Positions 18,630 to 27,343 of a stretch of DNA of 64,000 nucleotides are shown here, piece after piece. The notes beneath the pieces were generated by a model that searched no databases, was not told the DNA's origin, and saw only the letters and a list, made by a program, of their open reading frames with translations. Positions within the stretch are counted from its first letter, which is position 1; each line of letters begins with the position of its first letter. The stretch spans positions 1 through 64,000 of the forward strand of contig JAHHGX010000064.1 in the NCBI GenBank assembly GCA_019359675.1, written 5' to 3'. This stretch comes from Calothrix sp. FI2-JRJ7. Its GTDB lineage: Bacteria; Cyanobacteriota; Cyanobacteriia; Cyanobacteriales; Nostocaceae. The position numbers were made by a program, and so were the translations under genes.

Positions 18630-18706
18630 AACTGCACCAAAGTTATTTACTAAGACAGAAGCGAGACTTTACCCTTAAATATTAAGATGAAAAATAAACT
18701 TCTGCT

Positions 18707-19213
18707 ATGGCATTTGATTATTCTTTAGATTTTAAAAATATAGACTTCCGCGCACATCCTGAACTTTACCGCGTTGGCAAGGGCGAACAAGGTGTATTAT
18801 TGGTTGAGCCATATAAATCTGAGATTTTGCCCTATTGGCGATTTAAGTCTCCAGAAATAGCCAGAGAATCAAGCGAAAAAATATACGAGATGTTTCTTGC
18901 TTATTTAGAGCAGGATGATTTTGTGGGTGCAGATATGGCAAGAAAATTCCTGCAAATGGGATACACCCGTGCGCGTCGCTATGCAAATCACAAAAGCGGT
19001 AGGAAATATAAAAGCAATCCCCAAAAAGAACTGTCACTTGAAGCGCAGCAACAAGCAAGGCAATTAATTTTACCTTATGAAGAAGACCCTATCAAAGCTG
19101 AGTCGGCGGCAATTTTTAAACAAAAGTGGCAAATTGCAAAAACCGACCCTAAGTATCTTCACCTTTTGAATCAACATAAAAGTAGGGTGCGTGATGCCAC
19201 CAACAACTCCTAA
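18707..19213 (+). CDS. DUF4385-like protein
   Basis: A 168-residue soluble protein. It contains DFRAHPELYRVGKGEQGVLLVEPYKSEILPYWRFKSPEIA (residues 13-53), which I recognise as the DUF4385 core, then a basic helix GYTRARRYANHKSGRKY and a C-terminal IFKQKWQIAKTDPKYLHLLNQHK. The family has no established function. Its stop is followed at once by GTGCGTGATGCC/GGCATCACGCACC palindromic DNA. Confidence 0.8.
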   Translation: MAFDYSLDFKNIDFRAHPELYRVGKGEQGVLLVEPYKSEILPYWRFKSPEIARESSEKIYEMFLAYLEQDDFVGADMARKFLQMGYTRARRYANHKSGRKYKSNPQKELSLEAQQQARQLILPYEEDPIKAESAAIFKQKWQIAKTDPKYLHLLNQHKSRVRDATNNS

Positions 19214-19345
19214 ACGGAGCGCGAGTAATCTAGAGGCATCACGCACCTTACCCAACATTATGAACAAACATTAAAAATAGGTGCGTGGCGCCTTTAAACT
19301 CGCGCTTCGTTTAAAAGTTGTTCTAGGCGCCACGCACCCTACGTT
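19185..19345. repeat. Palindromic GGTGCGTG repeats
   Basis: Two nested inverted repeats: AGGGTGCGTGATGCC (from 19183) with GGCATCACGCACCTT (near 19227), and GGTGCGTGGCGCC (near 19280) with GGCGCCACGCACC (near 19325). Similar GTGCGTAACGCTAC/GTAGCGTTACGCACC arms occur near 30624-30680. They are dispersed intergenic palindromes, the first overlapping the end of the DUF4385-like gene. Confidence 0.6.
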
Positions 19346-19443
19346 AAGGAATATTAAGTTTTGTAAAACTTTTAAGTGAAATACCTCTGAAGATAGATGA
19401 AGTATGCCAATCTGTTCAAAACATCTATCGGGAGTTAGAAATA

Positions 19444-19947
19444 ATGCAACCAGTAAACGTAGGGCAATACCATTTAGCTCAAGTGAATACAGCAAAAATG
19501 CGCTATTCGCTCGATGCTCCAGAAATGGCTGATTTTGTTGCACAAATTAATAGTGTTAATGCAGTTGCTGATGATGACCCTGGTTTTGTTTGGCGATTAC
19601 GTGGTGAAGGTGCTGAAGATGCTACCAGTATTCGAGTTTTTGATGATGAGAGTATTTTGATTACTTTGACTGTATGGAAATCGCTTGAAGCTTTGTCTAA
19701 TTATGTTTATCACGGCGCCCATAGTGATATCATGCGTTCTCGGCGCCGTTGGTTTGAAAAGGTAGAACAGCCAATTTTAGCAATGTGGTGGATATGTGCA
19801 GGTTACACACCAACGGTTAACGAAGCGAAGAAAAGACTGGAACATTTACAGCAATATGGCTCTACACCTTATGCTTTCTCGTTTCGTAAACCATTTTCAC
19901 CGCTTGATGCACTTGAATACGAACAGCTAAATCTGGCACTGGCCTAA
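19444..19947 (+). CDS. DUF3291 domain protein
   Basis: A 167-residue protein matching DUF3291: it opens with YHLAQVNTAKMRYSLDAPEMADFVAQINSVNAVADDDPGFVWRL (residues 9-52). It contains ITLTVWKSLEALSNYVYHGAHSDIM near residues 77-97 and ends in a WWICAGYTPTVNEAKKRLEHL region. The fold resembles dimeric alpha-beta barrel monooxygenases of the ABM type, which fits the short F/Y-x-S pattern. The biochemical role is not established. No SD is obvious, but the ATG is well placed. Confidence 0.85.
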   Translation: MQPVNVGQYHLAQVNTAKMRYSLDAPEMADFVAQINSVNAVADDDPGFVWRLRGEGAEDATSIRVFDDESILITLTVWKSLEALSNYVYHGAHSDIMRSRRRWFEKVEQPILAMWWICAGYTPTVNEAKKRLEHLQQYGSTPYAFSFRKPFSPLDALEYEQLNLALA

Positions 19948-20065
19948 AATCAATATAAAAATGATTATGATTATATGGCCCTAAACTGAAGTATCTGTAT
20001 CGCTAGAACGATGTTGTAGATATTAGTTGTTGCGACGATGAAGCAAAAACCGAACAACTATATAA

Positions 20066-20599
20066 ATGACTAGCTCAACCTTACCCAATACATTAAACAG
20101 CGTTTTTGAAGAACACTCCCAACCAGAAGCACTTTTCGATGCTTTAATGCCAGCACTTGGAGAAATTTTAAAATGTGAGCGCGTATTTCTATACGTGCGA
20201 AATCCTAATACCAAAATTGGTATAGTTCCCGTTTGCTGGCGGCTTCATAGTGAAATTCCAGAGGTGCTAGACTCTGATTGGAAACAAGAACCAGCATCTT
20301 TAACTTCAGAAGACCCAATGTTTGCTGCTGCTGTGCGAACTGAACCCTCAATTTATATAGAAGATGTTGAAACTGCAAGTCCAAATGTTCTATCTGTTGA
20401 ATTTGAGCGTTCATCGTTTGGACACCGGGCACTAGTTCACGCGCACTTATGTCATGAAAATCAACTTTGGGGAATTCTACAACCCTGTATGTTTAATACT
20501 CCAAGAGTTTGGTCGCAGTTCGACCATGAAGTAATATCCTCGGTTGAAACTTTACTTACACCTGTTGTAGTTAAATATGTCAAACAATTTACAGCTTAA
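20066..20599 (+). CDS. GAF-domain protein
   Basis: The whole 177-residue protein is one GAF domain. Helix ALFDALMPALGEILKCERVFLYVRNP (residues 23-48) is followed by MFAAAVRTEPSIYIEDVE and a central SSFGHRALVHAHLCHENQLWGILQPCM (about 120-146). It ends with the long helix SQFDHEVISSVETLLTPVVVKYV. It contains Cys residues, including CH in AHLCHEN, reminiscent of the Cys-His of phycobilin-binding GAF domains. The rest of the bilin pocket cannot be confirmed by eye. No output domain is fused. Confidence 0.8.
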   Translation: MTSSTLPNTLNSVFEEHSQPEALFDALMPALGEILKCERVFLYVRNPNTKIGIVPVCWRLHSEIPEVLDSDWKQEPASLTSEDPMFAAAVRTEPSIYIEDVETASPNVLSVEFERSSFGHRALVHAHLCHENQLWGILQPCMFNTPRVWSQFDHEVISSVETLLTPVVVKYVKQFTA

Positions 20600-20669
20600 T
20601 CTTGCTCAAAACGCTTAACCATTGGGGGTAAAGGAAACTTTTTACCCTTTACCCTTTACCCTTTATTCC

Positions 20670-20906
20670 TTAGCCTTTACCCCTCCTGTCAAACTTGTAG
20701 TCGTTCTGCTGGAGCAGCTTTTGGGTAGAAACCAAAACAACCACTAGTAGCAAAAGCTGGATTTCCCAAGGCGCCAGTACCAAGCTTATAACGAAACTAA
20801 TAATAGCAATACCACCAGCGAGATAACCTATCTCGTCAGTGCTTTTTTGAAATAAGTAGCCGCTAACTAAAGCAGTCAGAAGCGGTAATAAAAATGCTAA
20901 GACCAT
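20670..20906 (-). CDS. Small two- to three-helix membrane protein
   Basis: A 78-residue protein with hydrophobic segments around residues 2-18 and 27-60 (YLAGGIAIISFVISLVLAPWEIQLLLLVVVLV), then a basic tail KFDRRGKG. Similar small unnamed membrane proteins are widespread in cyanobacteria. GAGG lies about 9 bases before the ATG. The function is unknown. Confidence 0.65.
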   Translation of the reverse strand: MVLAFLLPLLTALVSGYLFQKSTDEIGYLAGGIAIISFVISLVLAPWEIQLLLLVVVLVSTQKLLQQNDYKFDRRGKG

Positions 20907-21445
20907 CTCTTTAAAACCTCTGAATTCACAAGCAGAAGCGCATAGATATAAATCTTGCGACCTTCTAATATAGCAAAAGTAGTAAATTTTACACTTACTT
21001 TCAACTTTCGTTAATACACCCTACTTAAGATAACAAGGATGGGGAGTTAAATTCCGAATCCAGTTGGTATGTTATCTTAACATCTGATTATAAGAATATT
21101 AATACTTATAAAGGTATAAAAAATAAAGAAGCCGGAAGCCACGTGAAATCGTTATTCTATTATGAGTCATAGGTATAAATGCGTTAATATTTCTTAACAT
21201 ATGACATAATTTTATATTTTGATAAGATTTCAAAGTATATAAGTATATTTAACTAACAATTTTGGATTAGTTTTAACTGTACCCAAGGTAAGAAAAATTT
21301 GTTACTTACAACTCAAGAAACCGGGCTTCTTCACGATAAACTAGAGTTTCTATGGAAAATTTTGACCAGAAGCCCGGTTTCTCTTGTGAAAGTAGGTTAT
21401 AGTAACTTCGGTTTGAATAGCAGCTTTTTCGATTTAAAACATCCG
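20907..21445. other. Non-coding region before tex, with an inverted repeat
   Basis: About 540 bases. The only clear structure is AGAAACCGGGCTTCT at 21316-21330 pairing perfectly with AGAAGCCCGGTTTCT at 21368-21382. An open frame runs through this repeat into tex, but it encodes the repeat itself and is not part of the protein. Confidence 0.7.
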
Positions 21446-23605
21446 ATGCTTAATATTCCACAGCTTTTAGCAACAGAACTTAACCTTAAACCCTTTCAAA
21501 TTGAAAGCGCACTTGAACTTTTCCGTGAGGGTGCGACGATTCCCTTTATTGCACGCTACCGTAAAGAACGCACTGGTGAGATGGACGAAGTGCAGTTACG
21601 GGACTTATCAGATAGATATAGTTATTTAACAGAGTTAGAAGAGCGAAAAGCGGCGATACTTAATTCAATTAACGAGCAAGGTAAGCTAACCCCTGAGTTA
21701 AAAGCGAAAATAGAGACTTGTTTGCAAAAAAATGAGTTAGAAGATTTATATTTACCATATCGTCCCAAGCGTCGTACACGTGCGACTATTGCCCGTGAGA
21801 AAGGTCTAGAAGCTTTGGCTGAGTTTATTAAGTGTTTAAACGTCAAAAATGGGCCGCTTGTTCCTCTTGAACTTGAAGCAGTTAAATATGTTTCAGAAGA
21901 AAAAGGTGTAAAGAGTGGTGACGATGCACTCAAAGGCGCCGCAGATATTTTAGCAGAGGAAGTTGCCGAATTAGCAGAATTGCGGGCATATTTACGCGAT
22001 TATTTGTTAGACGAAGGTACGTTTGTCTCGCACATCAAAGACGAACACCCCGAAGGAACGACAAAGTTTGAGATGTATCGTACCTTTAGCGCAAAAGTTA
22101 GAAATATTGCACCTCACAATTTATTAGCGCTGTGTCGCGGTGAAAATGAGGGGATATTGAGTTTTGAAATATCTTACGACGAAGATACAGTACTTTCGTA
22201 CATAGAATCTCAAGTTTGCAAGACAAAGCACCGTCCAATACGAGTGTTTTATCAAGAAATGGTCAAAGATGCATTTAACCGCTTGATGAAAACTTCGCTG
22301 ATAAATGAAGTTATTGCCGAGAAAAAGCTTTATGCTGATATTGAGTCGATAAAAACCTTTGAAACAAACTTACGCGAGTTGTTATTATCGGCGCCTGCGG
22401 GTATGAAACCAACAATGGCGGTAGACCCAGGTTTTAGAACTGGTTGTAAAGTGGCGATTCTTGACCAAACGGGAAAATTTTTAGAATATCAGGCTATTTT
22501 CCCCCATACTGGTGCCGATGGACGTGTAAAAGCTGTCCAGTCAGTCAAAAATTTGATTGAGAAATACAAAATAGAGTTAATAGCTATTGGTAACGGTACA
22601 GCATCACGGGAAACCGACGAATTTATTGGTGATGTACTAAAAACAATTGACCGTAAACCCGTCAAAGTTATAGTAAACGAATCGGGAGCATCAATATATT
22701 CGGCGAGTAAACTAGCTGGGCAAGAGTTAAGCGACCTTGATGTTACCGTGCGCGGCGCCATTAGTATAGGTCGGCGCCTGCAAGACCCACTCGCAGAACT
22801 TGTAAAAATTGACCCCAAGTCGATAGGGGTGGGACAATATCAGCACGACGTAGACCAGAAACTATTAAAGAAAAAGCTCGAAGAAACTGTAGAAAGCTGT
22901 GTAAACTACGTTGGTGTAGACTTAAATACGGCTTCGAGTCAACTATTAACTTTTGTTTCGGGCATTACATCAGCAGTAGCTAATAATATAGTCGCTTATC
23001 GTGATGCTAACGGTACATTTAAAAATCGGCGCCAGTTGTTAAAAGTTCCTAAACTCGGACCAAAAGCTTTTGAGCAAGCAGCGGGTTTTTTGCGAATAAG
23101 GGGTGGTGAAAATCCTTTAGATAATACTGCCGTACACCCAGAAAGTTACAAATTGGTAGAAAATATCGCTTCTGACCTGAAGGTACCATTAAACCAAGTA
23201 ACACAAATTGCCGAAAACCTGAAAAAAACTGGTTTGAAAAAATACGTTACTGATACCATTGGGGAACCAACGCTGCGTGATATCCTTAGCGAACTAGAGA
23301 AACCAGGACGTGACCCACGTGCTGAATTTAAATATGCCACCTTTAAAGAAGGTATCAAAGAAATTACCGACCTCAAAGTTGGAATGGAATTAGAAGGTGT
23401 TGTTACTAATGTCGCTAACTTTGGCGCCTTTGTCGATGTCGGTGTTCACCAAGACGGGTTAGTACATATATCCCAACTAGCCGACAGATTTGTAGACGAC
23501 CCCAAGAAAATAGTCAAAGTCGGACAAGTCGTCAAAGTCCGAGTCATGGAAGTCAACGAAAAACTCAAACGCATCGGTTTATCAATGAAAGCCGTAAAAC
23601 AATAA
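21446..23605 (+). CDS. tex: Tex-family RNA-binding transcription accessory protein
   Basis: The 719-residue length is normal for Tex. The start at 21446 gives MLNIPQLLATELNLKPFQIESALELFREGATIPFIARYRKE, the standard N-terminus. An in-frame TTG at 21299 would add 49 residues encoded by a dispersed repeat. The order is an HTH-rich N-domain, a YqgF/RNase H-like domain (MAVDPGFRTGCKVAILDQ near residue 330), tandem helix-hairpin-helix (TASSQLLTFVSGITSAVANNIVAYR near 500) and a C-terminal S1 domain (GMELEGVVTNVANFGAFVDVGVHQDGLVHIS near 645-675). It associates with RNA polymerase and RNA. Confidence 0.95.
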   Translation: MLNIPQLLATELNLKPFQIESALELFREGATIPFIARYRKERTGEMDEVQLRDLSDRYSYLTELEERKAAILNSINEQGKLTPELKAKIETCLQKNELEDLYLPYRPKRRTRATIAREKGLEALAEFIKCLNVKNGPLVPLELEAVKYVSEEKGVKSGDDALKGAADILAEEVAELAELRAYLRDYLLDEGTFVSHIKDEHPEGTTKFEMYRTFSAKVRNIAPHNLLALCRGENEGILSFEISYDEDTVLSYIESQVCKTKHRPIRVFYQEMVKDAFNRLMKTSLINEVIAEKKLYADIESIKTFETNLRELLLSAPAGMKPTMAVDPGFRTGCKVAILDQTGKFLEYQAIFPHTGADGRVKAVQSVKNLIEKYKIELIAIGNGTASRETDEFIGDVLKTIDRKPVKVIVNESGASIYSASKLAGQELSDLDVTVRGAISIGRRLQDPLAELVKIDPKSIGVGQYQHDVDQKLLKKKLEETVESCVNYVGVDLNTASSQLLTFVSGITSAVANNIVAYRDANGTFKNRRQLLKVPKLGPKAFEQAAGFLRIRGGENPLDNTAVHPESYKLVENIASDLKVPLNQVTQIAENLKKTGLKKYVTDTIGEPTLRDILSELEKPGRDPRAEFKYATFKEGIKEITDLKVGMELEGVVTNVANFGAFVDVGVHQDGLVHISQLADRFVDDPKKIVKVGQVVKVRVMEVNEKLKRIGLSMKAVKQ

Positions 23606-23652
23606 AATCTTGTTATAAGAGTGGAATGGGCATCCTTGCCCGTTCCAGTGTG

Positions 23653-24345
23653 TCAACTCTCATCTCTTGAAGTAATATCAAACTTTTGCTTGAGCCTATT
23701 TTGCTCATCTATCAACCATTGTTTAAGCATATCTTCAGAAGGAAGCGCGACCATATAACGCGAGACAAACAATTGATTATCAAGTCCTGCCGTAGCGTAA
23801 TGGACAGCTTCCGCATCCTTTTCTGCACAAAGAAGAATACCAACAGGGGGATTTTCATGAGGATATGCGACATTCTCTTTCAAATAATTTAGATAAAAGT
23901 TCATTTGCCCAGCATAATCATGTTTAAACTTTCCTAGTTTTAAATCGATAGCAATCAGGCATTGCAAAGAACGATGATAGAATAACAGGTCAAGAAAATA
24001 ATGCTCGGCGCCAACTGTTACTCTAAATTGACGGTCAACAAAGCAAAAATCTCGCCCTAACTCGCGCATAAAGTCTTGCAAATGGTTTATTAAAGCTTCT
24101 TCAAGGTCAGACTCTGAGTAGCTTGCTCGTTCCTCTAGCCTCAAAAACTCTAAAATATAAGGGTCGCGTAATATGCTTTGGGGAGTATCAATAATCTGTC
24201 CTTCATTTGCAAGTGTCAGAACAGCTTCTTTATCCTTAGATAACCCTACCCGCTCATAAAGCATACTACTGATTTGACGCATTAATTCCCGTTTAGACCA
24301 GTTGCTTTTGATACACTCTAACTCGTAAAAAGCTCGTTTCGTTGA
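23653..24345 (-). pseudogene. 5'-truncated DUF1016/YhcG-type PDDEXK nuclease
   Basis: The open frame from the internal ATG at 24282 encodes 209 residues that match only the C-terminal nuclease half of YhcG proteins. Visible are GRDFCFVDRQFRVTVGAEHYFLDLLFYHRSLQCLIAIDLKLGKF with the PD...D-x-K catalytic pattern, then NPPVGILLCAEKDAEAVHYA. Upstream of that ATG the frame continues as RAFYELECIKSNWSKREL, typical YhcG sequence, until a stop codon near 24345. The normal N-terminal winged-helix domain (about 130 residues) is absent. The remnant might still be expressed but lacks its DNA-recognition half. Confidence 0.8.
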
Positions 24346-24501
24346 TTATAAATAGTAAAACATATATAGAACACTTGTATATAGACATATAAAATATTCA
24401 TATTTTGAAATATTTCAAGGTCATACACTATCCAAAAATCAATAATAACTACTTTGATGTTGACAGTATTAAAATATAATAAAGTGGAGAGGTAAACACA
24501 A

Positions 24502-24848
24502 ATGATAATCAATATTTGTGATATTGTTGGAGAATTTGCAATGGCAGCAGATGCAGGAGAAAAGCTGTATGATAAAATTTATACACAATTGCAGCAAAGT
24601 AAAAGTATCTGCCTAGATTTCACAGTGTAAATATTTTTACATCTTGCTTTTTAAATATTGCAATAGGGCAGCTTTTAAAAGATATTGCGCGTGAAAAACT
24701 GCATGAACTTGTGAAATTTGCAGAATTGTCACAAGATGATCAAAAGCTTCTTGCTCATGTGATAACAAACGCTGAACGTTATTACTCTGACGAGGAATAT
24801 CGTAATGCTGTTGATATTGTTATGTCACAACGAGCTTCAGAATTATAA
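24502..24848 (+). pseudogene. DUF4325 STAS-like gene, copy 1 (frameshifted)
   Basis: The copy is 347 bases long, one less than the intact paralogue at 26201. Reading gives MIINICDIVGEFAMAADAGEKLYDKIY up to LDFT, then a single missing G turns the GGT-GTA-AAT of its relatives into an early TAA. The downstream frame continues VNIFTSCFLNIAIGQLLKDIAREKLHELVKFAELS to the normal end. The upstream GAGGTAAA-(A/C)A-CAAATG context is kept. It is dead by one-base deletion. Confidence 0.85.
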
Positions 24849-25057
24849 TTTATAAGAATACCTGTCGCATAAGCAGCAGAACAAATCTATCGATATTTAT
24901 AAATTTATTTTATCCGAAAAAATTATCTTCAAAACCAGGATATTAAGTTTTTAAGCTGGTTCGTACATATTTGTATTCACAACTGATAATAAAAATGTTA
25001 AATTTATGTATATACTTGTTTTTAAATACGCTATCAGTAATTTGAGGTAGTTGTCAA

Positions 25058-25303
25058 ATGACTAACAAAGACTTACTAATCCAAGAAATTGAGTCTCTGC
25101 CATCAGAATTATTAACTGAGGCATTAAATTCAATTCGTAACATAAAAGCAACCCATGTACAAAAAGAGTTAAAACCTGATACAAATTTAAATAGCGCACA
25201 GAAAGTAGAGACAAATCGTTATCCCCTGCATAACACACAACCGTATCGATACGATGACCCAACCGAACCTGTTGCTCTTGAAGATTGGGAATTCTTACAA
25301 TGA
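25058..25303 (+). CDS. Antitoxin-like partner of a PIN toxin (VapB/DUF2281-like)
   Basis: An 81-residue acidic protein: TNKDLLIQEIESLPSELLTEALNSIRNI forms an N-terminal helical module like DUF2281-type antitoxins. A polar linker and a C-terminal segment YRYDDPTEPVALEDWEFLQ follow, which could occupy the PIN active site. Its stop overlaps the start of the PIN gene (ATGA). It lies between copies 1 and 2 of the DUF4325 gene, which suggests insertion or shuffling of modules. Confidence 0.75.
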   Translation: MTNKDLLIQEIESLPSELLTEALNSIRNIKATHVQKELKPDTNLNSAQKVETNRYPLHNTQPYRYDDPTEPVALEDWEFLQ

Positions 25304-25689
25304 TAGTAATTGATACGCATATCTGGGTATGGTGGGTGCAAAACGATACATCTTTAACTAGACAACATCAGCAGTGGTTACAAGAAAATGAAACTGATGG
25401 TATAGGGGTAAGTATAGTTTCTTGTTGGGAAGTTGCTAAGTTAGTAGAAAAAAATCGACTGATATTGCCTTTATCAATTAAAGATTGGTTAGATACAGCT
25501 TTAGCTTACCCAGGTGTAAGACTATTAGACTTAACACTACCAATAATTATTAATTCAACACAGTTAAGTGGATTCCATAGCGACCCATTTGATCAAATGA
25601 TTGTCGCTACAGCTAGAATTTACGATTCATATTTGTTGACTGTAGATAGAAAAATTCTTGATTATCCGGGTGTTAAAACACTTAAATAG
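25300..25689 (+). CDS. PIN-domain toxin (VapC family)
   Basis: A predicted Mg-dependent ribonuclease, 129 residues. I start at the ATG at 25300 (MIVIDTHIWVWW), which overlaps the antitoxin stop as ATGA, rather than at an upstream TTG. The acidic residues of PIN domains are present: D5 in VIDTH, E in SCWEVAKL near residue 45, D in SDPFDQMIVATA near 95-100 and D in LTVDRKIL near 113. The variant with THIWVWW is the PilT-N/VapC type common in cyanobacteria. The pair looks intact. Confidence 0.88.
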   Translation: MIVIDTHIWVWWVQNDTSLTRQHQQWLQENETDGIGVSIVSCWEVAKLVEKNRLILPLSIKDWLDTALAYPGVRLLDLTLPIIINSTQLSGFHSDPFDQMIVATARIYDSYLLTVDRKILDYPGVKTLK

Positions 25690-25727
25690 TCGTGCGTTCT
25701 CAATAATGGGTAAAGAGGTAAATCCAG

Positions 25728-26075
25728 ATGGTAATCAAGGTTTATGATATTGTCGGATAATTTGCAATCGGAGCGGATAGAGGAAAAAAAGTTGATGAAT
25801 AAATATATCCAAAATTACTGGAAGGTAAAAATATAAGTTTAGATTTTACAGGTGTAAATATTTTTATATCTTCATTTTTAAGTGTTGCAATAGGTCAGCT
25901 ATTGAAAGATATTGGACGTGAAAAACTTTATGAGCTTATAGAATTTACAGGACTGTCACAAGATCATCAAAAGCTTCTTGCTCATGTGATGAAAAATGCT
26001 GAACGTTATTACTCTGACGAGGAATATCGTAATGCTGTTGATACTGTTATCTTACAAAGAGCATTAGAATTATAA
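25728..26075 (+). pseudogene. DUF4325 STAS-like gene, copy 2 (two nonsense codons)
   Basis: The 348 bases have the same length as the intact copy, and the frame is kept from start to end. It carries two TAA codons where the intact paralogue has GAA: after DIVG and after KVDE. Otherwise it reads VIKVYDIVG, FAIGADRGKK, then IYPKLLEGKNISLDFTGVNIF with ISSFLSVAIGQLLKDIGREKLYEL. Both lesions are G-to-T changes at the first position of Glu codons. The GAGGTAAATCCAGATG leader is conserved. Confidence 0.88.
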
Positions 26076-26200
26076 TATTATAATTGATAGTAGTACTAAG
26101 CAACGCGCGACTATGTTAAAATTATTGTGTCGATGGAAGAGTAAATTGCGCCGTAGAGCAAGTGCTAATTTTTGTAAATCATTGGAAGAGGTAAACTCAA

Positions 26201-26548
26201 ATGGTAGTGAAAGTCTATGATCTTGTCGGAGAATATGCAATGGGAGCGGATAGAGGAGAAAAACTGTATGAAGAAATATATCCAAAATTACTGGAAGGCA
26301 AGAATATAAGTTTAGATTTTACAGGTATAAAAATTTTTACATCTTCATTTTTAAGTGTTGCAATAGGTCAGCTATTGAAAGATATTGCACGTGAAAAACT
26401 TTATGAGCTTGCGGAATTTACAGGACTGTCACAAAAACATCAAAAACTTATCGCTTATGTGATAGATAATGCTGAACATTATTATTCTGATGAGGAATAT
26501 CGTAATGCAGTAAATACTGTTATGTCAGAAAAAGCATCAGCATTATAA
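26201..26548 (+). CDS. STAS-like DUF4325 protein, copy 3 (intact)
   Basis: A 115-residue protein with the DUF4325 pattern: an N-terminal strand-helix VVKVYDLVGEYAMGADRGEKLYEEIY, the core ISLDFTGIKIFTSSFLSVAIGQLLKDI (about residues 40-66), and a C-terminal helix DNAEHYYSDEEYRNAVNTVMSEKA. DUF4325 is described as a STAS-like domain, often associated with signalling ATPases. Here the gene ends 3 bases before a PIN-domain gene, so the two form a compact operon. It is the only intact member of three tandem copies. It could act as antitoxin or specificity factor; that is inference. Confidence 0.85.
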   Translation: MVVKVYDLVGEYAMGADRGEKLYEEIYPKLLEGKNISLDFTGIKIFTSSFLSVAIGQLLKDIAREKLYELAEFTGLSQKHQKLIAYVIDNAEHYYSDEEYRNAVNTVMSEKASAL

Positions 26549-26551
26549 TTT

Positions 26552-27181
26552 ATGCCAGTAAATCTTAATTTTCAAGCAAGCGTTATTGATATTCAAAATG
26601 ATATTCCACAAAAACAAGATATTTTCATTGTTGATACAAACGTTTGGTTTTGGGAAACGTATAATGATGCCGCTTTTAGTATTAAAAGCCGAGACCGCTA
26701 CAAACTAATTGATTACTCTAATTATCTTATACAAGCTTTTAGAAATGAAGCAACGTTAGCCTATTCAGGATTAACTTTGGCAGAGCTAGCCCATATCATT
26801 GAAAAAAACGAGTACGAAATTTACAGACAATCTAATTCTAATATCACACTAAAAGAATATCGTCATAATTATCCTAGAGAACGACTGAAGGTTGTTGCGG
26901 CAGTTGAATCTTCCTGGGAGCAAGTTAAGGATACCGCTGTTCCTGTAAATTTGAATGTTAATGATGAGACAACTGACTCTGCTTTGAACAGATTTAAAAC
27001 TCAAGCTATTGATGGATACGATTTATTAATACTTGAAGCAATTAGTCGAGCAGGCGCCGGAGACATAAAAATAATTACAGATGATATTGATTATGTTGTA
27101 GTTCCAGGTATTGAAGTTTTTACAAGCAGACGATACATTATTCAAGAAGCTGCAAGACAGGGAAAGTTACTAGTACGATAA
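26552..27181 (+). CDS. PIN-domain protein coupled to the DUF4325 gene
   Basis: A 209-residue protein, longer than ordinary VapC toxins (about 130). The PIN acidic set is visible: D in DIFIVDTNVWFWE (near residue 28), E in LTLAELAHIIEKN (near 72), D in QAIDGYDLLILEAI (near 157) and DD in IKIITDDIDYV (near 175). An insert between residues 80 and 130 (EYEIYRQSNSN..YRHNYPRERLKVV) accounts for the extra length. The start lies 3 bases after the DUF4325 stop with no separate SD, implying coupling. The predicted activity is RNA cleavage. Confidence 0.82.
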   Translation: MPVNLNFQASVIDIQNDIPQKQDIFIVDTNVWFWETYNDAAFSIKSRDRYKLIDYSNYLIQAFRNEATLAYSGLTLAELAHIIEKNEYEIYRQSNSNITLKEYRHNYPRERLKVVAAVESSWEQVKDTAVPVNLNVNDETTDSALNRFKTQAIDGYDLLILEAISRAGAGDIKIITDDIDYVVVPGIEVFTSRRYIIQEAARQGKLLVR

Positions 27182-27343
27182 AACAGCACATCCATCACTC
27201 TCCAAGTACTAAAGTAAGCGTGTTATGGGCGCCAACAACCCAGGTTTACAGCTTTTTAATTTATAATATGACGTAATTATGGCAACGAGGCGCCCAGTTG
27301 AACGCGCGCTATACTGTAAGCTCAACAACTAGGAGTAACAGTC

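Noticed and set aside
20623-20690. Runs of TTTACCC in the gap after the GAF gene, as a possible binding array
   Set aside because: Low-complexity TACCCTT repetition at the end of a leftward gene; no palindrome or regular spacing.
21299-21445. N-terminal extension of Tex
   Set aside because: The in-frame extension is encoded by a dispersed inverted repeat; the family start is at 21446.
24460-24480. TTGACA and TATAAT hexamers before DUF4325 copy 1
   Set aside because: They are separated by only 9 bases, far from the 16-18 needed for a sigma-70 type promoter.
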